A stretch of DNA of 64,000 nt from Celeribacter baekdonensis B30. GTDB taxonomy: Bacteria > Pseudomonadota > Alphaproteobacteria > Rhodobacterales > Rhodobacteraceae. Shown piece after piece: positions 43,316 through 52,552 of the stretch (positions are counted from its first letter, which is position 1; the number at the start of each line of letters is the position of its first letter). Location of the stretch: positions 1 to 64,000 of the forward strand of contig NZ_AMRK01000004.1 in the NCBI RefSeq assembly GCF_000299875.1. Direction: 5' to 3'. A model generated the notes under the pieces. The model saw nothing but the letters and a program-made list of their open reading frames with translations, did not search any database and had not been told where the DNA came from. Made by a program: the position numbers and the translations under genes.

Positions 43316-44505
43316 CAGAGCCGCTTCGCATCCTGACAACTGAAATCCAGCCTTGGCGCTTTCTGAAAGACCGCGCCGAGAGTGATCTTGGGTTCCCTCT
43401 TGAATTCATCGAAATGGATTTCAACAGCGCGCAACGTTCCGCCGCGCTCGACCCGGCAAGCTATGATGTTTATGATCAGTGTTTTCACAATCTCGACATT
43501 GTCTGGTATTGGCGTGCGGTGCAGGCCATTGATACCCGCCGGATTACTCATTGGGACGATTTGGGTGAGTTGTCACGGATGCCCGGCGCGCCGGGGCGTC
43601 AGGCGCTGGGCGATGTTCCTGCTTCACGTCTGTTCGTTCAACACGACATGACCCTCTCGAACAGTCCGACAGGGCAGATATCCATGCTGCCCACCTTTTA
43701 CAATTTTGACAGTTTTGCGGTTGAAACCACTGACGTAGATGTCGACCGCGACATCGTGAGTTGGGCGGAACTGCTGAATCCGAAATGGGCGGGTCGAGTC
43801 GCATTGGTGGATGAGCCGGCGATCGGCCTGTTCGATCTCGCTATGGCACTGGCGGCATCGGGGCAGATGAGTTTCGAGAATATGGGCAACATGAGTGTCG
43901 AAGAGATTGATGTGTTAAGCGAACATGCCCGGTCTCTGATCCTTAGCGGACATTTGAGTCCGTTCTGGCTTCGTGCGAATGAGCCCGTGGAGCGGTTTTT
44001 GGAGTGTGAACTCAAACTCGCCTCGATCTGGTCACCCACCATTGTCGAAATGAAACGCCAAGGTGTCCGCGTGCGTCAGGCCCATCCGCGCGAAGGCTAC
44101 CGCGCCTGGCATGGCGGCATGTGTCTGTCCCGCGTGCTGGAGGGGGAAAAACTCGACCGCGCCTATGAGTGGTTGAACTGGTATCTTGATGGCTATGCGG
44201 GGGCTGTGGTGGCGCGACAGGGCTATTACATGTCCGTCCCGGAACGGGTGAAAGCGCATCTGCCACAGGCCGATTGGGCGTATTGGTACGAAGGCCAACC
44301 TGCGGCACATGGTCTTAAGGATGTGGCCGGACGTCTGGCGATACGGGCGGGGGAAACCCGTTCGGGCGGCTCTCGCGAAGACCGGTGTCGCCATATCGCG
44401 ATTTGGAATTCCACCATGGACGAACATAACTATGTCGTGCGCCGGTGGAATGAATTGGTTGATTTGGCGGCGTCCAAGGCGCGCACCAATCGCCGCGCCA
44501 GCTAA
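43312..44505 (+). CDS. Binding-protein paralogue without signal peptide
   Basis: 397 residues. Homologous to the PotD-like binding protein at 38592 over its length: shared blocks include QISMLPTFYNFDSFAVETTD, RQGYYMSVPERVKAHLPQAD, WAYWYEGQPAAHG, and IAIWNSTMDEHNYVVRRWNE. The N-terminus (MTEPLRILTTEIQPWRF) has no export signal, so it should stay in the cytoplasm. Its start overlaps the CobW stop by four bases. A cytoplasmic substrate-binding fold could sense or hold the imported compound or its product. A missed upstream signal is unlikely because the frame is occupied by cobW. Confidence 0.85.
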   Translation: MTEPLRILTTEIQPWRFLKDRAESDLGFPLEFIEMDFNSAQRSAALDPASYDVYDQCFHNLDIVWYWRAVQAIDTRRITHWDDLGELSRMPGAPGRQALGDVPASRLFVQHDMTLSNSPTGQISMLPTFYNFDSFAVETTDVDVDRDIVSWAELLNPKWAGRVALVDEPAIGLFDLAMALAASGQMSFENMGNMSVEEIDVLSEHARSLILSGHLSPFWLRANEPVERFLECELKLASIWSPTIVEMKRQGVRVRQAHPREGYRAWHGGMCLSRVLEGEKLDRAYEWLNWYLDGYAGAVVARQGYYMSVPERVKAHLPQADWAYWYEGQPAAHGLKDVAGRLAIRAGETRSGGSREDRCRHIAIWNSTMDEHNYVVRRWNELVDLAASKARTNRRAS

Positions 44506-44536
44506 AGAAGAAACGCACCATTCGAGAGAAGGCCCA

Positions 44537-45520
44537 ATGAAAAATGTAACCCTCATCGCCACCGGCGGAACCATTGCCTCTTCTGCAGATAAAGCTGCGG
44601 GTGCCGTGAACGCGGGGCTGACCGGCGAAGCGTTGTTGCGCAGTCTGCACGATCCGCTGGATGGCATTTCTGTCGTGGTTGAGAATTTCGAGGCCGCAGG
44701 CAGCTATGCGCTCGACCTTGCCACGATTCATCACCTGTGTCGCCGCATTGATGCCGTGCTCTCCGACGATGCGGTGAATGGGGTCGTCGTCACCCATGGG
44801 ACCGACACGATGGAAGAAAGCGCATTCCTTGCTTGGGTGCTCACGAAAACGGACAAACCCGTGGTGTTCACAGGCGCACAGCGCCATGCCGGTCAACCGG
44901 ATACGGATGGGCCACGCAACATCCACGATGCGATCTGTGCCGCTGCCAGCACAGAGCTGATAGGCGTGGGGCCGGTCATCCTCTTCGAGGGCGACATTCA
45001 TGGTGCGCGCTATGTGACAAAGGCCCATACCTCCCGCGTGGATACGTTCCGTTCGATTGGCCATGGGAAATTAGGCGAGGTGGATCATGGCAAGGTGCAT
45101 CTTTACACGCGTCCCGCGCAGGCGCGTGTGGCGTTTGATACGCCGAAGCTCGACCCGGATGTTGAATTGATTGGCCTCGGTCTCGGCAGTACGCCACGGC
45201 TGATGGGGCTGGCGGCGGATCATGGTGCCTCAGGGATTGTCCTGTCCGCTTTTGGGCGCGGCAATGCGCCGAAAGGCTTTGCCGGAGAGGTCGCGCGTCT
45301 GGTTGCAAAAGGCTGTATCGTCGCCGTCGCGTCCCGTTGCCAAGAGGGGCGTACTCGCGCGGTTTATGGCAAAGACAGCGGCGGGGTGACGCTGGTTGAA
45401 TATGGCGCTTTGTTGGCGGGTGATCTGTCCGCCGTGAAAACCCGATTGCTTCTTTCCGCTCTGCTGGGGGCTGGGCTATCGGGAAGTGCTCTGTCGGAGG
45501 CGTTCGCCCGCTATGTCTGA
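44537..45520 (+). CDS. Asparaginase-family amidohydrolase
   Basis: 327 residues. Type I/II asparaginase signatures: TGGTIASSADK (nucleophile T12) and VVTHGTDTMEES (second Thr and Asp), then FTGAQRHAGQPDTDGPRNIH. No signal peptide, so cytoplasmic. It ends the operon. It could hydrolyse asparagine or glutamine, but its place after an importer and an imidase-type hydrolase suggests it releases ammonia from the ring-opened amide, as a half-amidase. The start at 44537 is preceded by GAGAGAAGG. Confidence 0.9.
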   Translation: MKNVTLIATGGTIASSADKAAGAVNAGLTGEALLRSLHDPLDGISVVVENFEAAGSYALDLATIHHLCRRIDAVLSDDAVNGVVVTHGTDTMEESAFLAWVLTKTDKPVVFTGAQRHAGQPDTDGPRNIHDAICAAASTELIGVGPVILFEGDIHGARYVTKAHTSRVDTFRSIGHGKLGEVDHGKVHLYTRPAQARVAFDTPKLDPDVELIGLGLGSTPRLMGLAADHGASGIVLSAFGRGNAPKGFAGEVARLVAKGCIVAVASRCQEGRTRAVYGKDSGGVTLVEYGALLAGDLSAVKTRLLLSALLGAGLSGSALSEAFARYV

Positions 45521-45967
45521 CTTGCGAACATCCGCTCATCAAATGGGCAGGCGGGCGGTTGTGGCGCATAAAACGCCCACAACATTGACATGTCTGGCAG
45601 CATCACCCTTTCCCTGTCTCAGGTGAAAGGCGTGACGCTTTTGGCAGACCGATTGAGCCCGTCAACACCCCAGTACTGCACCAAACTTTGCTCAATACGC
45701 CGCGCTTTGAAGAAACCATTTGCAACAGATTCGCTGCATTGCCAATATTGATGACTGGGGAAGCATGACAGGCAGTGATCACGTTGGACTGTGCATTCAA
45801 GATGATTTAAGCAATGAGAACCGCAATATCTTTGGGTTTTTAAGTGTCATTGCATTTGGTTGCATTCGATTTGGGTGTGCCCTAATGGTTTGACCAGGTT
45901 GTTTTCCATCATCCTAAACGCTGTATGAGTTAACGTCGGTTGTTACATTTCAACTTTAGAGGCATAC
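45521..45967. other. Gap after the operon, with a hairpin and short repeats
   Basis: GTTGTGG (45558-45564) pairs with CCACAAC (45577-45583), a possible operon end without a T run. Two TTGCATT copies lie ten bases apart at 45850 and 45860, about 100 bases before the next gene. The minus-strand frame 45603-45800 lacks a ribosome site. No gene is supported. Confidence 0.4.
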
Positions 45968-46954
45968 ATGCGAATTCTGGCAGTCGACGACGACCCGTAC
46001 ATACTTGAACTTCTTCCGATGATTGCGCTAAAGGCGGGGTTTTCCAAAATGTCGACGGCGCCTTCCGGGGCCGCCGCGTTGGATATTTTGAAAAACAGTG
46101 AGACACCATTCGAATGCCTCCTTCTGGATATCAACATGCCTGAGATGGATGGTATCGAACTTTGCACTCATATCCGTGCAATCCCCTCCTATCGCAAGGT
46201 TCCGATAGTCATGCTGACTGCGATGAAGGAGCGGGAGTACATTGATCGTGCCTTTGAAGCCGGGGCCACAGATTACGCCAGCAAACCGTTCGACATCGTT
46301 GAATTGCGGACGCGTTTGCGACTGGCAAAAGAACTCCTCGTCGCCCGGAAAAGCAACCTGCACACGAGTGGCGAGCGTTTGCCGCAGCCTCCCTCGGCTG
46401 GGGTCGATACCCTATCCCCTCTTTCTGAAGCCGTGATGATTGAGGGTATCAAAAACCTTGTCGATGAAAGAGCCTTGGAAAATTACCTGAAACAGCTTTC
46501 GAGAGCGGGTCTTGGGGGCTCACATATCTTTGCTGTCAAAATACACCAAATCGAAGCCATCCATTCCCGCGCCTCGGTGGCAGAGTTCTCATATGCGCTC
46601 ACGGAGGTGATAGATGCGATTTCCAATGTGTTGGGCGCGACCCGCCATCTGATGTCTTATGTCGGCCACGGCGCCTATATTGTTGTCTCCAACGGGCTGC
46701 GCTTTGAAAGCTCCGAAGAGTTGGAAGCCAACATTCAGACCATTCTCGACGAAAAGAACTCCGAATACGACAATGGTGATCCTCTTGACATCGAAGTGTC
46801 CGCCGGAAGCCCGCTGCACCCCAACACCAGTGTGGCGCTCTTGATCCAACAGACTTTTGAACGCGCCATTGCGCGTGCCGAGGCCCGCGTTGAAGAGAAA
46901 CAGAACGGGCCGAGACCGATCAATATTTACTCAGCCTACGGTTTTCAAAAGTGA
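45968..46954 (+). CDS. Response regulator with degenerate GGDEF-like output domain
   Basis: 328 residues. Intact receiver (about 1-120): DDD at 7-9, phospho-acceptor D54 in LLLDINMPEMDG, T/A box VPIVMLTAMKE, Lys in YASKPFD. The C-terminal part (about 170-310) follows GGDEF-domain secondary structure, with SYVGHGAYIVVSN in the place of RxGGDEF, so the catalytic GGDEF is lost. It cannot make cyclic-di-GMP; it may bind GTP or protein partners. It converges with the PAS kinase, 11 bases apart, which is the likely partner. Confidence 0.85.
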   Translation: MRILAVDDDPYILELLPMIALKAGFSKMSTAPSGAAALDILKNSETPFECLLLDINMPEMDGIELCTHIRAIPSYRKVPIVMLTAMKEREYIDRAFEAGATDYASKPFDIVELRTRLRLAKELLVARKSNLHTSGERLPQPPSAGVDTLSPLSEAVMIEGIKNLVDERALENYLKQLSRAGLGGSHIFAVKIHQIEAIHSRASVAEFSYALTEVIDAISNVLGATRHLMSYVGHGAYIVVSNGLRFESSEELEANIQTILDEKNSEYDNGDPLDIEVSAGSPLHPNTSVALLIQQTFERAIARAEARVEEKQNGPRPINIYSAYGFQK

Positions 46955-46965
46955 TCCGAAACAAA

Positions 46966-48870
46966 TCAGTGGGTTGAACTCCCGCCTGGGTCCTCTGTCG
47001 GAACTGTAAACCAAAATGTGGTGGTCTCGTCTGGAATGCTTTCAAAGCCGATTTCCCCTCCCGTCTGCTCAACAATTTGTTTGGTGATGCTGAGGCCCAG
47101 ACCGGTCCCACCGTTGGTCTGTGTCGTTCCGGGAGAGGCTTGGAAAAAAGGCTCGAACATATGAGCCTGCATGGGGGCCGGAATGCCATCGCCTCTATTG
47201 GTGACTGTAATACGCACGGCTTCGCTGTGCTCTATAACAGAAATGTCAATTGAACTCCCTTTGGCGGCAAATTTTGTAGCGTTCGACAGGAGGTTGGCCA
47301 TCACCTGTTCAAATCGTTTAGGATCAACAAAACCGCGCACCGTCCGGTCCGGGCAGATGACGTTGCACCGCACACCGGATATATCTGCCGCAACCAAATT
47401 TGCCATAACGGCTTCCTCAACCAGCAAGACGAGTTGCTTTTGCGATAAGGTGAACCGCATTTGCTTGGCAGAAAACTTTTCGAAATCCAGAATGTTATTG
47501 ACCAGATCGCGCAGGCGCTCGCCGTTTCTTTGCGCAATGAACAACAACCGCTGAACCTCATCCGACAGGAGTTCGTCGTCCAGGGAAGACAGCAGCATCA
47601 AAGAGCCAAGAACCGAGGTCAGAGGCGTTCTGAGTTCATGACTGACAGTTGACACGAACCTGCTTTTAAGTTCACTCAGCCGCCGTCGTTCGGTGATATC
47701 TATGATTTGGGAGACGCAATATTCTGGATGGCCATCCGCGTCTTTGATCATGTTCACGGTTAAGTGCCCCCACATAATGGCACCGTTCGCACGGATGTAG
47801 CGCTTTTCCATCTCGTAATGCGCAATTTTACCGGCCTTCAATTGGGCAAACAAACGAAGGTCCTCTTCCAGATCGTCAGGATACGTCAATGTCTGGAAAT
47901 CGGTGGCCTGAAGCTCCTCCGTGGAATACCCTAAAAGATTACACACAGCCTCATTGACACGCAGGATCTCACCTTCCAAGCCGACAATGATTTTCCCAAT
48001 GACCGGGCTTTCGAAAGAGGCTCTGAACTGTTCGACACTCGATCGCAGAGCGCTTTCAGTGGCCTTGATGTCAGAAATATCCGTCATTGCACCACTCAAA
48101 CGAACAGGCTGACCAGCTTCATCCCGTTGCGAAACTGCAATATCGGTGCGTATCCAACGCCATTGCGATCCATCCCGCGACCGTAATCGATATTCGCAAC
48201 GGGCACGTTCGTGTGTGTCTTCGAGACAAAGGCGGATTGGCTCCAGTGCGGCATTCAGGTCGTCAGGATGCACGCGCCCGCGCCATTCCACCTGAACGTC
48301 CACATCGTCCGAGGGGCCCAACTCCAGCAACTCTCGCCAGATATCCGACACAATCACGGTGTCCTCAACGGGATTGTATTCGAAAACGCCAATATAAGCC
48401 CCAACGATGGCATTGTTCGCTCGCGTCAACTCGTCCCTGACCAATTTTTCGCTTTTCAATTCGTTTGAAATATCTCTCAAAACCAGTGCATGCTGTGGAC
48501 CCTGATCGGCATCAATCCATATCGTGACATGGACCGAGAGAGTGAGCAGATCCCCGTTTTTATGGCGTCCCGCTATTTTTTTAATGAGGGTATCCACGGC
48601 GGGAGGTTCGATGAAAGCATTCAACTCAGCCAAGGATTCAACGCATAAAACATCACATATGTTGCGTGCTATCAACTCGCCCTCGTCATAACCGAACAAG
48701 TGATCGGTCTTGTGATTGCTATGCAATATTTGACCTTCTGATCCTAAAATCATAAGCGCGACCTGCATGTGTTTGAAGGCTTGAATGATCGCAGAATCTT
48801 TCAATTGGTTGCTCAAAGCTCTTCCCCACGCGTTTCGCAAATGACAGATGCACAAATCCGGTGCTGTCAC
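46966..48870 (-). CDS. PAS-domain sensor histidine kinase
   Basis: 634 residues, no transmembrane segment, so a cytoplasmic sensor. Three PAS domains (about 25-140, 145-275, 285-405; the third has GYSTEELQATDFQTLTYPDD and ITERRRLSELKSRF), then HisKA with VSTVSHELRTPLTSVLGSLM (phospho-acceptor His) and an HATPase (NLLSNATKFAAKGSSIDISV, then GDGIPAPMQAHMFEPFFQ and GGTGLGLSITKQIVEQTGGE). Start is GTG at 48870. It probably phosphorylates the convergent regulator at 45968. Confidence 0.93.
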   Translation of the reverse strand: MTAPDLCICHLRNAWGRALSNQLKDSAIIQAFKHMQVALMILGSEGQILHSNHKTDHLFGYDEGELIARNICDVLCVESLAELNAFIEPPAVDTLIKKIAGRHKNGDLLTLSVHVTIWIDADQGPQHALVLRDISNELKSEKLVRDELTRANNAIVGAYIGVFEYNPVEDTVIVSDIWRELLELGPSDDVDVQVEWRGRVHPDDLNAALEPIRLCLEDTHERARCEYRLRSRDGSQWRWIRTDIAVSQRDEAGQPVRLSGAMTDISDIKATESALRSSVEQFRASFESPVIGKIIVGLEGEILRVNEAVCNLLGYSTEELQATDFQTLTYPDDLEEDLRLFAQLKAGKIAHYEMEKRYIRANGAIMWGHLTVNMIKDADGHPEYCVSQIIDITERRRLSELKSRFVSTVSHELRTPLTSVLGSLMLLSSLDDELLSDEVQRLLFIAQRNGERLRDLVNNILDFEKFSAKQMRFTLSQKQLVLLVEEAVMANLVAADISGVRCNVICPDRTVRGFVDPKRFEQVMANLLSNATKFAAKGSSIDISVIEHSEAVRITVTNRGDGIPAPMQAHMFEPFFQASPGTTQTNGGTGLGLSITKQIVEQTGGEIGFESIPDETTTFWFTVPTEDPGGSSTH

Positions 48871-49098
48871 TCAGCTTTCCGATGCGATTGAATTGGTGGC
48901 CTTAGGCCGCGCCTTTGTCTACCTTGCTTTTCGAGTTTTTTGTAAAATTCACAGGCGTGTTTGTTCTTATTGGCCGTTTGGTATGAGAGAGACAGGGTGC
49001 TTGACGTGGCTCAGGAAATGCTGAGTTTACCCGGGTTTCCTTCGCACTTTTTGGGCCAGTGTTCGCGATGACCGCAGAGGGGGGAGGGCGGCGGAGCG
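48871..49098. other. Short gap between kinase and thiolase genes
   Basis: 228 bases. No gene or hairpin of note. It contains the kinase promoter region (minus strand reading left) and the end of the thiolase transcript. Confidence 0.3.
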
Positions 49099-50199
49099 TT
49101 ACACAGATGTCTCCAAGACCAGTGCAGAGCCGATCCCACCCGCCGCGGCGATTGTGCACAGGGCCGGGCCGGGGCGTCGCGTCAGCTCATGGAAGGCGCG
49201 GCAGACCAAGATGGCACCGGAGGCTCCAATCGGATGACCGCGCGACAGGGCGCCGCCTGACACATTGGTTCTGTCTTCGGGCAGGTGGCCCAGTCTGATG
49301 CAAGCGATGGCTTGCGCGGCATAGGCCTCCATCACTTCGATGGTGTTCAGATCATTCGGCGTCAGTGTGGAGGCGGCAAGCACGCGTTTGATTGCGGCGA
49401 CGGGAGCCATTCCGGGCACTGCCGAATCCGCACCGACGCTGGCATGGGCGCGGATGGACACCGCATGATCCGCCAAGGCACGCATGTCATCGGAAACGAC
49501 AAGACAAAAAGCCGCCCCGTCCGCCTCCACCGCCGTTGCGGCGGCACTGACCGAACCAGATAAGCTTTTGGAACGACTTGCGGTTTTTAAGGTCAATCTG
49601 CGCGTAAAGGCGTCCTGGTCAACGTCTTGGAGCGAAACAATTTCGGTCCTCAGAACATCCCGCGCCGCCAAGGCCTTGCGATGGCTTTCGATGGCAAAAT
49701 CATCCTGTTCCTGCCGCGAAAGGCCCAAATTGCGCGCAAGATGGTCCGCAGCAACGGTCAGGTCCGGGTCCTGTTCGGGAAATGGGCTGAAGGGAGGGCG
49801 GGTGTAAAATCTCGGCGCACCGTCCTGACCGGGTTGCGTTGCGCGCAGCGGGCGCTGCGAGAAGCTTTCGCTTCCTCCAGCGATGACGGCGCGGGCAAAC
49901 CCGGCATCGACCCAAGCCGCGGCCATCGCAATCGCATCAAGCCCCCCGGCACATTGGGCGTCGATGCTGAGGCCCGACACATGCCCAAGACCCGAAAACA
50001 ACGCGGCCATACGGGCGGGATTGCCACCGCCGCCCAGAGCGTTTGCCAGAAAGAGTTGCCCGATGTCACCGGGATTCAGGCCGGTATCGCGCAACAGTGC
50101 GGCGATGACAGGTGCGGCGAGCTCATGCGGCTGCAAGGTTGAAAATGCCCCCTCACGGGGTACGACTGCGGTGCGGCGGGCTGCGATGATCACGGCCAT
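49099..50199 (-). CDS. Thiolase-family protein with missing second catalytic Cys
   Basis: 366 residues. Thiolase fold; nucleophile C83 in LSIDAQCAGGLDAIAMAAAW, and SGGALSRGHPIGASGAILVC with the active His. The second Cys, usually in the C-terminal CxGG/CAAGG motif (TLCAAGGLG in FadI), is replaced: TIAAAGGIGS has Ala there, with a Cys three residues earlier. The usual NEAF is MEAY. Claisen condensation or cleavage may therefore be altered. The start at 50199 overlaps the ligase gene by ten bases. Confidence 0.88.
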   Translation of the reverse strand: MAVIIAARRTAVVPREGAFSTLQPHELAAPVIAALLRDTGLNPGDIGQLFLANALGGGGNPARMAALFSGLGHVSGLSIDAQCAGGLDAIAMAAAWVDAGFARAVIAGGSESFSQRPLRATQPGQDGAPRFYTRPPFSPFPEQDPDLTVAADHLARNLGLSRQEQDDFAIESHRKALAARDVLRTEIVSLQDVDQDAFTRRLTLKTASRSKSLSGSVSAAATAVEADGAAFCLVVSDDMRALADHAVSIRAHASVGADSAVPGMAPVAAIKRVLAASTLTPNDLNTIEVMEAYAAQAIACIRLGHLPEDRTNVSGGALSRGHPIGASGAILVCRAFHELTRRPGPALCTIAAAGGIGSALVLETSV

Positions 50200-51341
50200 G
50201 GCTGGGCCTGCGTCATGGCTGCGAGATCCGGTTTCCCCGAGGCCAACAGGGGAAACTGCGCGGTCAGGATGATCTTGCGGGGCACCATGGTCGCGCCGAG
50301 GGCGTTGGTGATTTCCTGGCGCAGCCATGCGTCATCGGGGGGAGTCGTGGCGCCCGTTTCGATATAGGCGACCAGCACATGCCCGCGTCGTGCGTCGGGC
50401 CATGTGGTCACGGCCGACAGGCGGTCCGGCAACAGTGTGGCCAGGAGTGTTTCAAGCGCCTCGGGGTGGACGTTACGATCTGCGATTGTGACCATCCGAT
50501 CACGCCGCCCCATCAAGAAAAGATAGCCGTTCTCGTCAAGGCGTCCGATCTCTCCGACTGTCATGCCCTCGTCATCTCGTCGCGTTGCGGCACTGTCGCC
50601 ATCGACGTAATGATCGAACAGATAGGGGCTTTGCACCCAAACCTCGCCCACACCGTCCTGCGCCGCGCGGATGTCGAGCGTCACACCGGGATAGGCGCGG
50701 CCGACCGACCCGGCGGGTGTCTGCGCGTCGGTCAGAGTCACGAAACTGGTCTCGGAGGCGCCATAGAATGCACGAAGCTCCGCGCGGGGGAACATCTGCG
50801 CGACATGCGTATGGGTCGCCTCATCAAGGTGCCCGCCACCGCACAGCACGACACGCACCGAAGGGGCAGGGGGGCCGCTCAGCATCCGCAGTTGCGTCGG
50901 CGTCGCATAGATCACGCTGATCTGATGACGGTTCAGCTGTTCGATCTGTGCTTTGGGTCGTAACCCGTGCAGCAGGTGAAGACCAAGCCCGTAGTGATGG
51001 GATTCAGCGATGCCGTAAAGCGTCAGGGAATGGCTCAAGGCCCCAAAAACCGCCGCCCGATCGCAAGAGGCGAAGGCGAAGAGTGCACGGTTGACGGCGA
51101 AACTTGCGGTCCATGAGCTTCGGCTGCGCCGTATGACCTTTGGCTGTCCCGAGCTGCCTGAGGTACAACATTCAATGGCCTCCCGGCCCGCGATCTCCAG
51201 AACGAAGGGGGGGCGAGGTTGCACGCGAAAGGATTGACCGGAGGTGAGACAGGTCAGCAGGCGCCGCAGGGCCGTCGCCTCATCGCTTTCGGTATTGTCC
51301 CGAAGCCGCCTGTCTCCAAGATAGGCCTCAACTGCGCTCAT
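50190..51341 (-). CDS. AMP-dependent acyl-CoA synthetase/ligase (short ANL protein)
   Basis: 383 residues, shorter than the usual 500 or more because the N-terminal subdomain is reduced. P-loop CCTSGSSGQPKVIRRSRSSW, then LRAFYGASETSFVTLTDAQT (the A5-like YGxSE motif), GEIGRLDENGYLFLMGRRDR (A7/A8 hinge), and VYxxE-type region NVHPEALETLLATLL. The A10 Lys is in LLASGKPDLAAM. It activates a carboxylic acid to acyl-AMP and then acyl-CoA. The start at 51341 follows GGAAGA. Overlaps both neighbours, so it is operonic. Confidence 0.88.
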   Translation of the reverse strand: MSAVEAYLGDRRLRDNTESDEATALRRLLTCLTSGQSFRVQPRPPFVLEIAGREAIECCTSGSSGQPKVIRRSRSSWTASFAVNRALFAFASCDRAAVFGALSHSLTLYGIAESHHYGLGLHLLHGLRPKAQIEQLNRHQISVIYATPTQLRMLSGPPAPSVRVVLCGGGHLDEATHTHVAQMFPRAELRAFYGASETSFVTLTDAQTPAGSVGRAYPGVTLDIRAAQDGVGEVWVQSPYLFDHYVDGDSAATRRDDEGMTVGEIGRLDENGYLFLMGRRDRMVTIADRNVHPEALETLLATLLPDRLSAVTTWPDARRGHVLVAYIETGATTPPDDAWLRQEITNALGATMVPRKIILTAQFPLLASGKPDLAAMTQAQPWP

Positions 51342-52026
51342 CGCGGTGATCTTCCTCGAAGCCATGGAATGTCGCGTAGTCCTCAATCGGCGCGCGCTCT
51401 GTCCGGAAAGCATTGACCGGGGCCTGTGTATCCGGTCGGCCAAGAGCGATCCCGCAGACCACGATGTCGTCCTGCGCCAGACCGAGTGTCTGATGCGTCA
51501 ACCGCCCGTGATTGGCCAGCGCCCCGATGCCGCAGGTGCCGTAGCCCATGCTGTGCGCATGGAGCATCAAGGCCATCAACGCCATGCCCAGATCCATAAA
51601 ACAGCCCGCGCCCATGTTGCGATCAATGGTCACAATGATGCCGACAGGAGCATCGAAGAACCGGTAGTTCTTGGCAAACTGCGCCTGCCGTCCGGCGATG
51701 TCACGCCGTTCGATCCCCAAGGCATGGTAAAGCGCATACCCGGCCCTGCGTTGCCGCGCGCGCAGATGGGGTGGCATCGGATTTGGGAAATAACTGTATT
51801 CGGAGGACTCGGGCGGGTTTTGGGCAACATTGGCAAGTGCCGCGCGCAGCCGGTCAAGCGGCGCGCCGGTCAATACATGGAACCCGCCGGGCTGTAGGTT
51901 CGCGCCACTCGGGGCGCGCCGCGCGGCGGCAATTATGTCACGCAGATCGGCCAAAGGCACCGCATCCGGCAGGAAGGCGCGGCAGGAGTTACGCTGTTCG
52001 AGAAGCTGAAAGACAGGGTTGCTCAT
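51328..52026 (-). CDS. Nitroreductase-family FMN protein
   Basis: 232 residues. Nitroreductase features: LEQRNSCRAFLPDAVPLADL (FMN phosphate Arg pair), AARRAPSGANLQPGGFHVLT, MDLGMALMALMLHAHSMGYG, GTCGIGALANHGRLTHQTLG and VVCGIALGRPDTQAPVNAFR. Typically reduces nitro, quinone or enal compounds with NAD(P)H. First gene of the three-gene operon with a ligase and a thiolase, overlap of 14 bases. Its role may be reduction of an acyl-chain double bond or an aromatic ring; this is a guess. Confidence 0.9.
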   Translation of the reverse strand: MSNPVFQLLEQRNSCRAFLPDAVPLADLRDIIAAARRAPSGANLQPGGFHVLTGAPLDRLRAALANVAQNPPESSEYSYFPNPMPPHLRARQRRAGYALYHALGIERRDIAGRQAQFAKNYRFFDAPVGIIVTIDRNMGAGCFMDLGMALMALMLHAHSMGYGTCGIGALANHGRLTHQTLGLAQDDIVVCGIALGRPDTQAPVNAFRTERAPIEDYATFHGFEEDHRDERS

Positions 52027-52243
52027 AACGGGGGCAAGGGCCTTCCTCGGCAGTTCATTGTGACAGCACACCCCTGTATCTATTGAGGCGACGTTCCCTT
52101 GTCCAGCCTGTGCGCCTCACCCAATTGCGGCACTTGACCAACGCTGCGGTGGGCGAGAGAGGACGTGCGCCGGGTTGGCGCGGCCGTGGTCGCCCGAAAT
52201 GAAACCTGCGAACCGTCGCGGATGCCCCTGTTTTGGTCAGGCT

Positions 52244-52510
52244 CTATGCGGCTGTGACGTCTTCGGATAACTCCCGCAAATGACTTGCAATTTCCGGGGC
52301 AGCAAAGCGTTGGATGGGCATCATCTGATAGCAAATGCGAATGCCGTTTTCATAGCGTGCCTTGATGGAAACCATCGTCCCCGTTTCAGGCATCGAGAGC
52401 CCTCCAACCAAAATATCCAATCCACAGGCATAGGCGAGATCGCCGTGATCACTACACCAAATAACGGCGGTATGTGTGCCAGGATCGGACCAAAGAACGA
52501 TTCCGTCCAT
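52244..52510 (-). CDS. Hypothetical 88-residue protein divergent from the HTH regulator
   Basis: 88 residues, not recognised. Beta-rich N-terminus (MDGIVLWSDPGTHTAVIWCS, LVGGLSMPETGTMVSIKARY) followed by a helix. AAGG precedes the ATG. It is divergent from the third HTH regulator (52800-53591), with a shared region that carries repeated GTATCA motifs, so its expression is probably tied to that regulator. Function unknown. Confidence 0.6.
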   Translation of the reverse strand: MDGIVLWSDPGTHTAVIWCSDHGDLAYACGLDILVGGLSMPETGTMVSIKARYENGIRICYQMMPIQRFAAPEIASHLRELSEDVTAA

Positions 52511-52552
52511 AATTGAAACCTTTTGAATTCATGTTATCCGTTGAGCATATAC

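Noticed and set aside
45603-45800. 65-codon minus-strand frame in the 45.5-46 kb gap
   Set aside because: No ribosome site, no similarity recognised, and sits in a gap with weak coding character.
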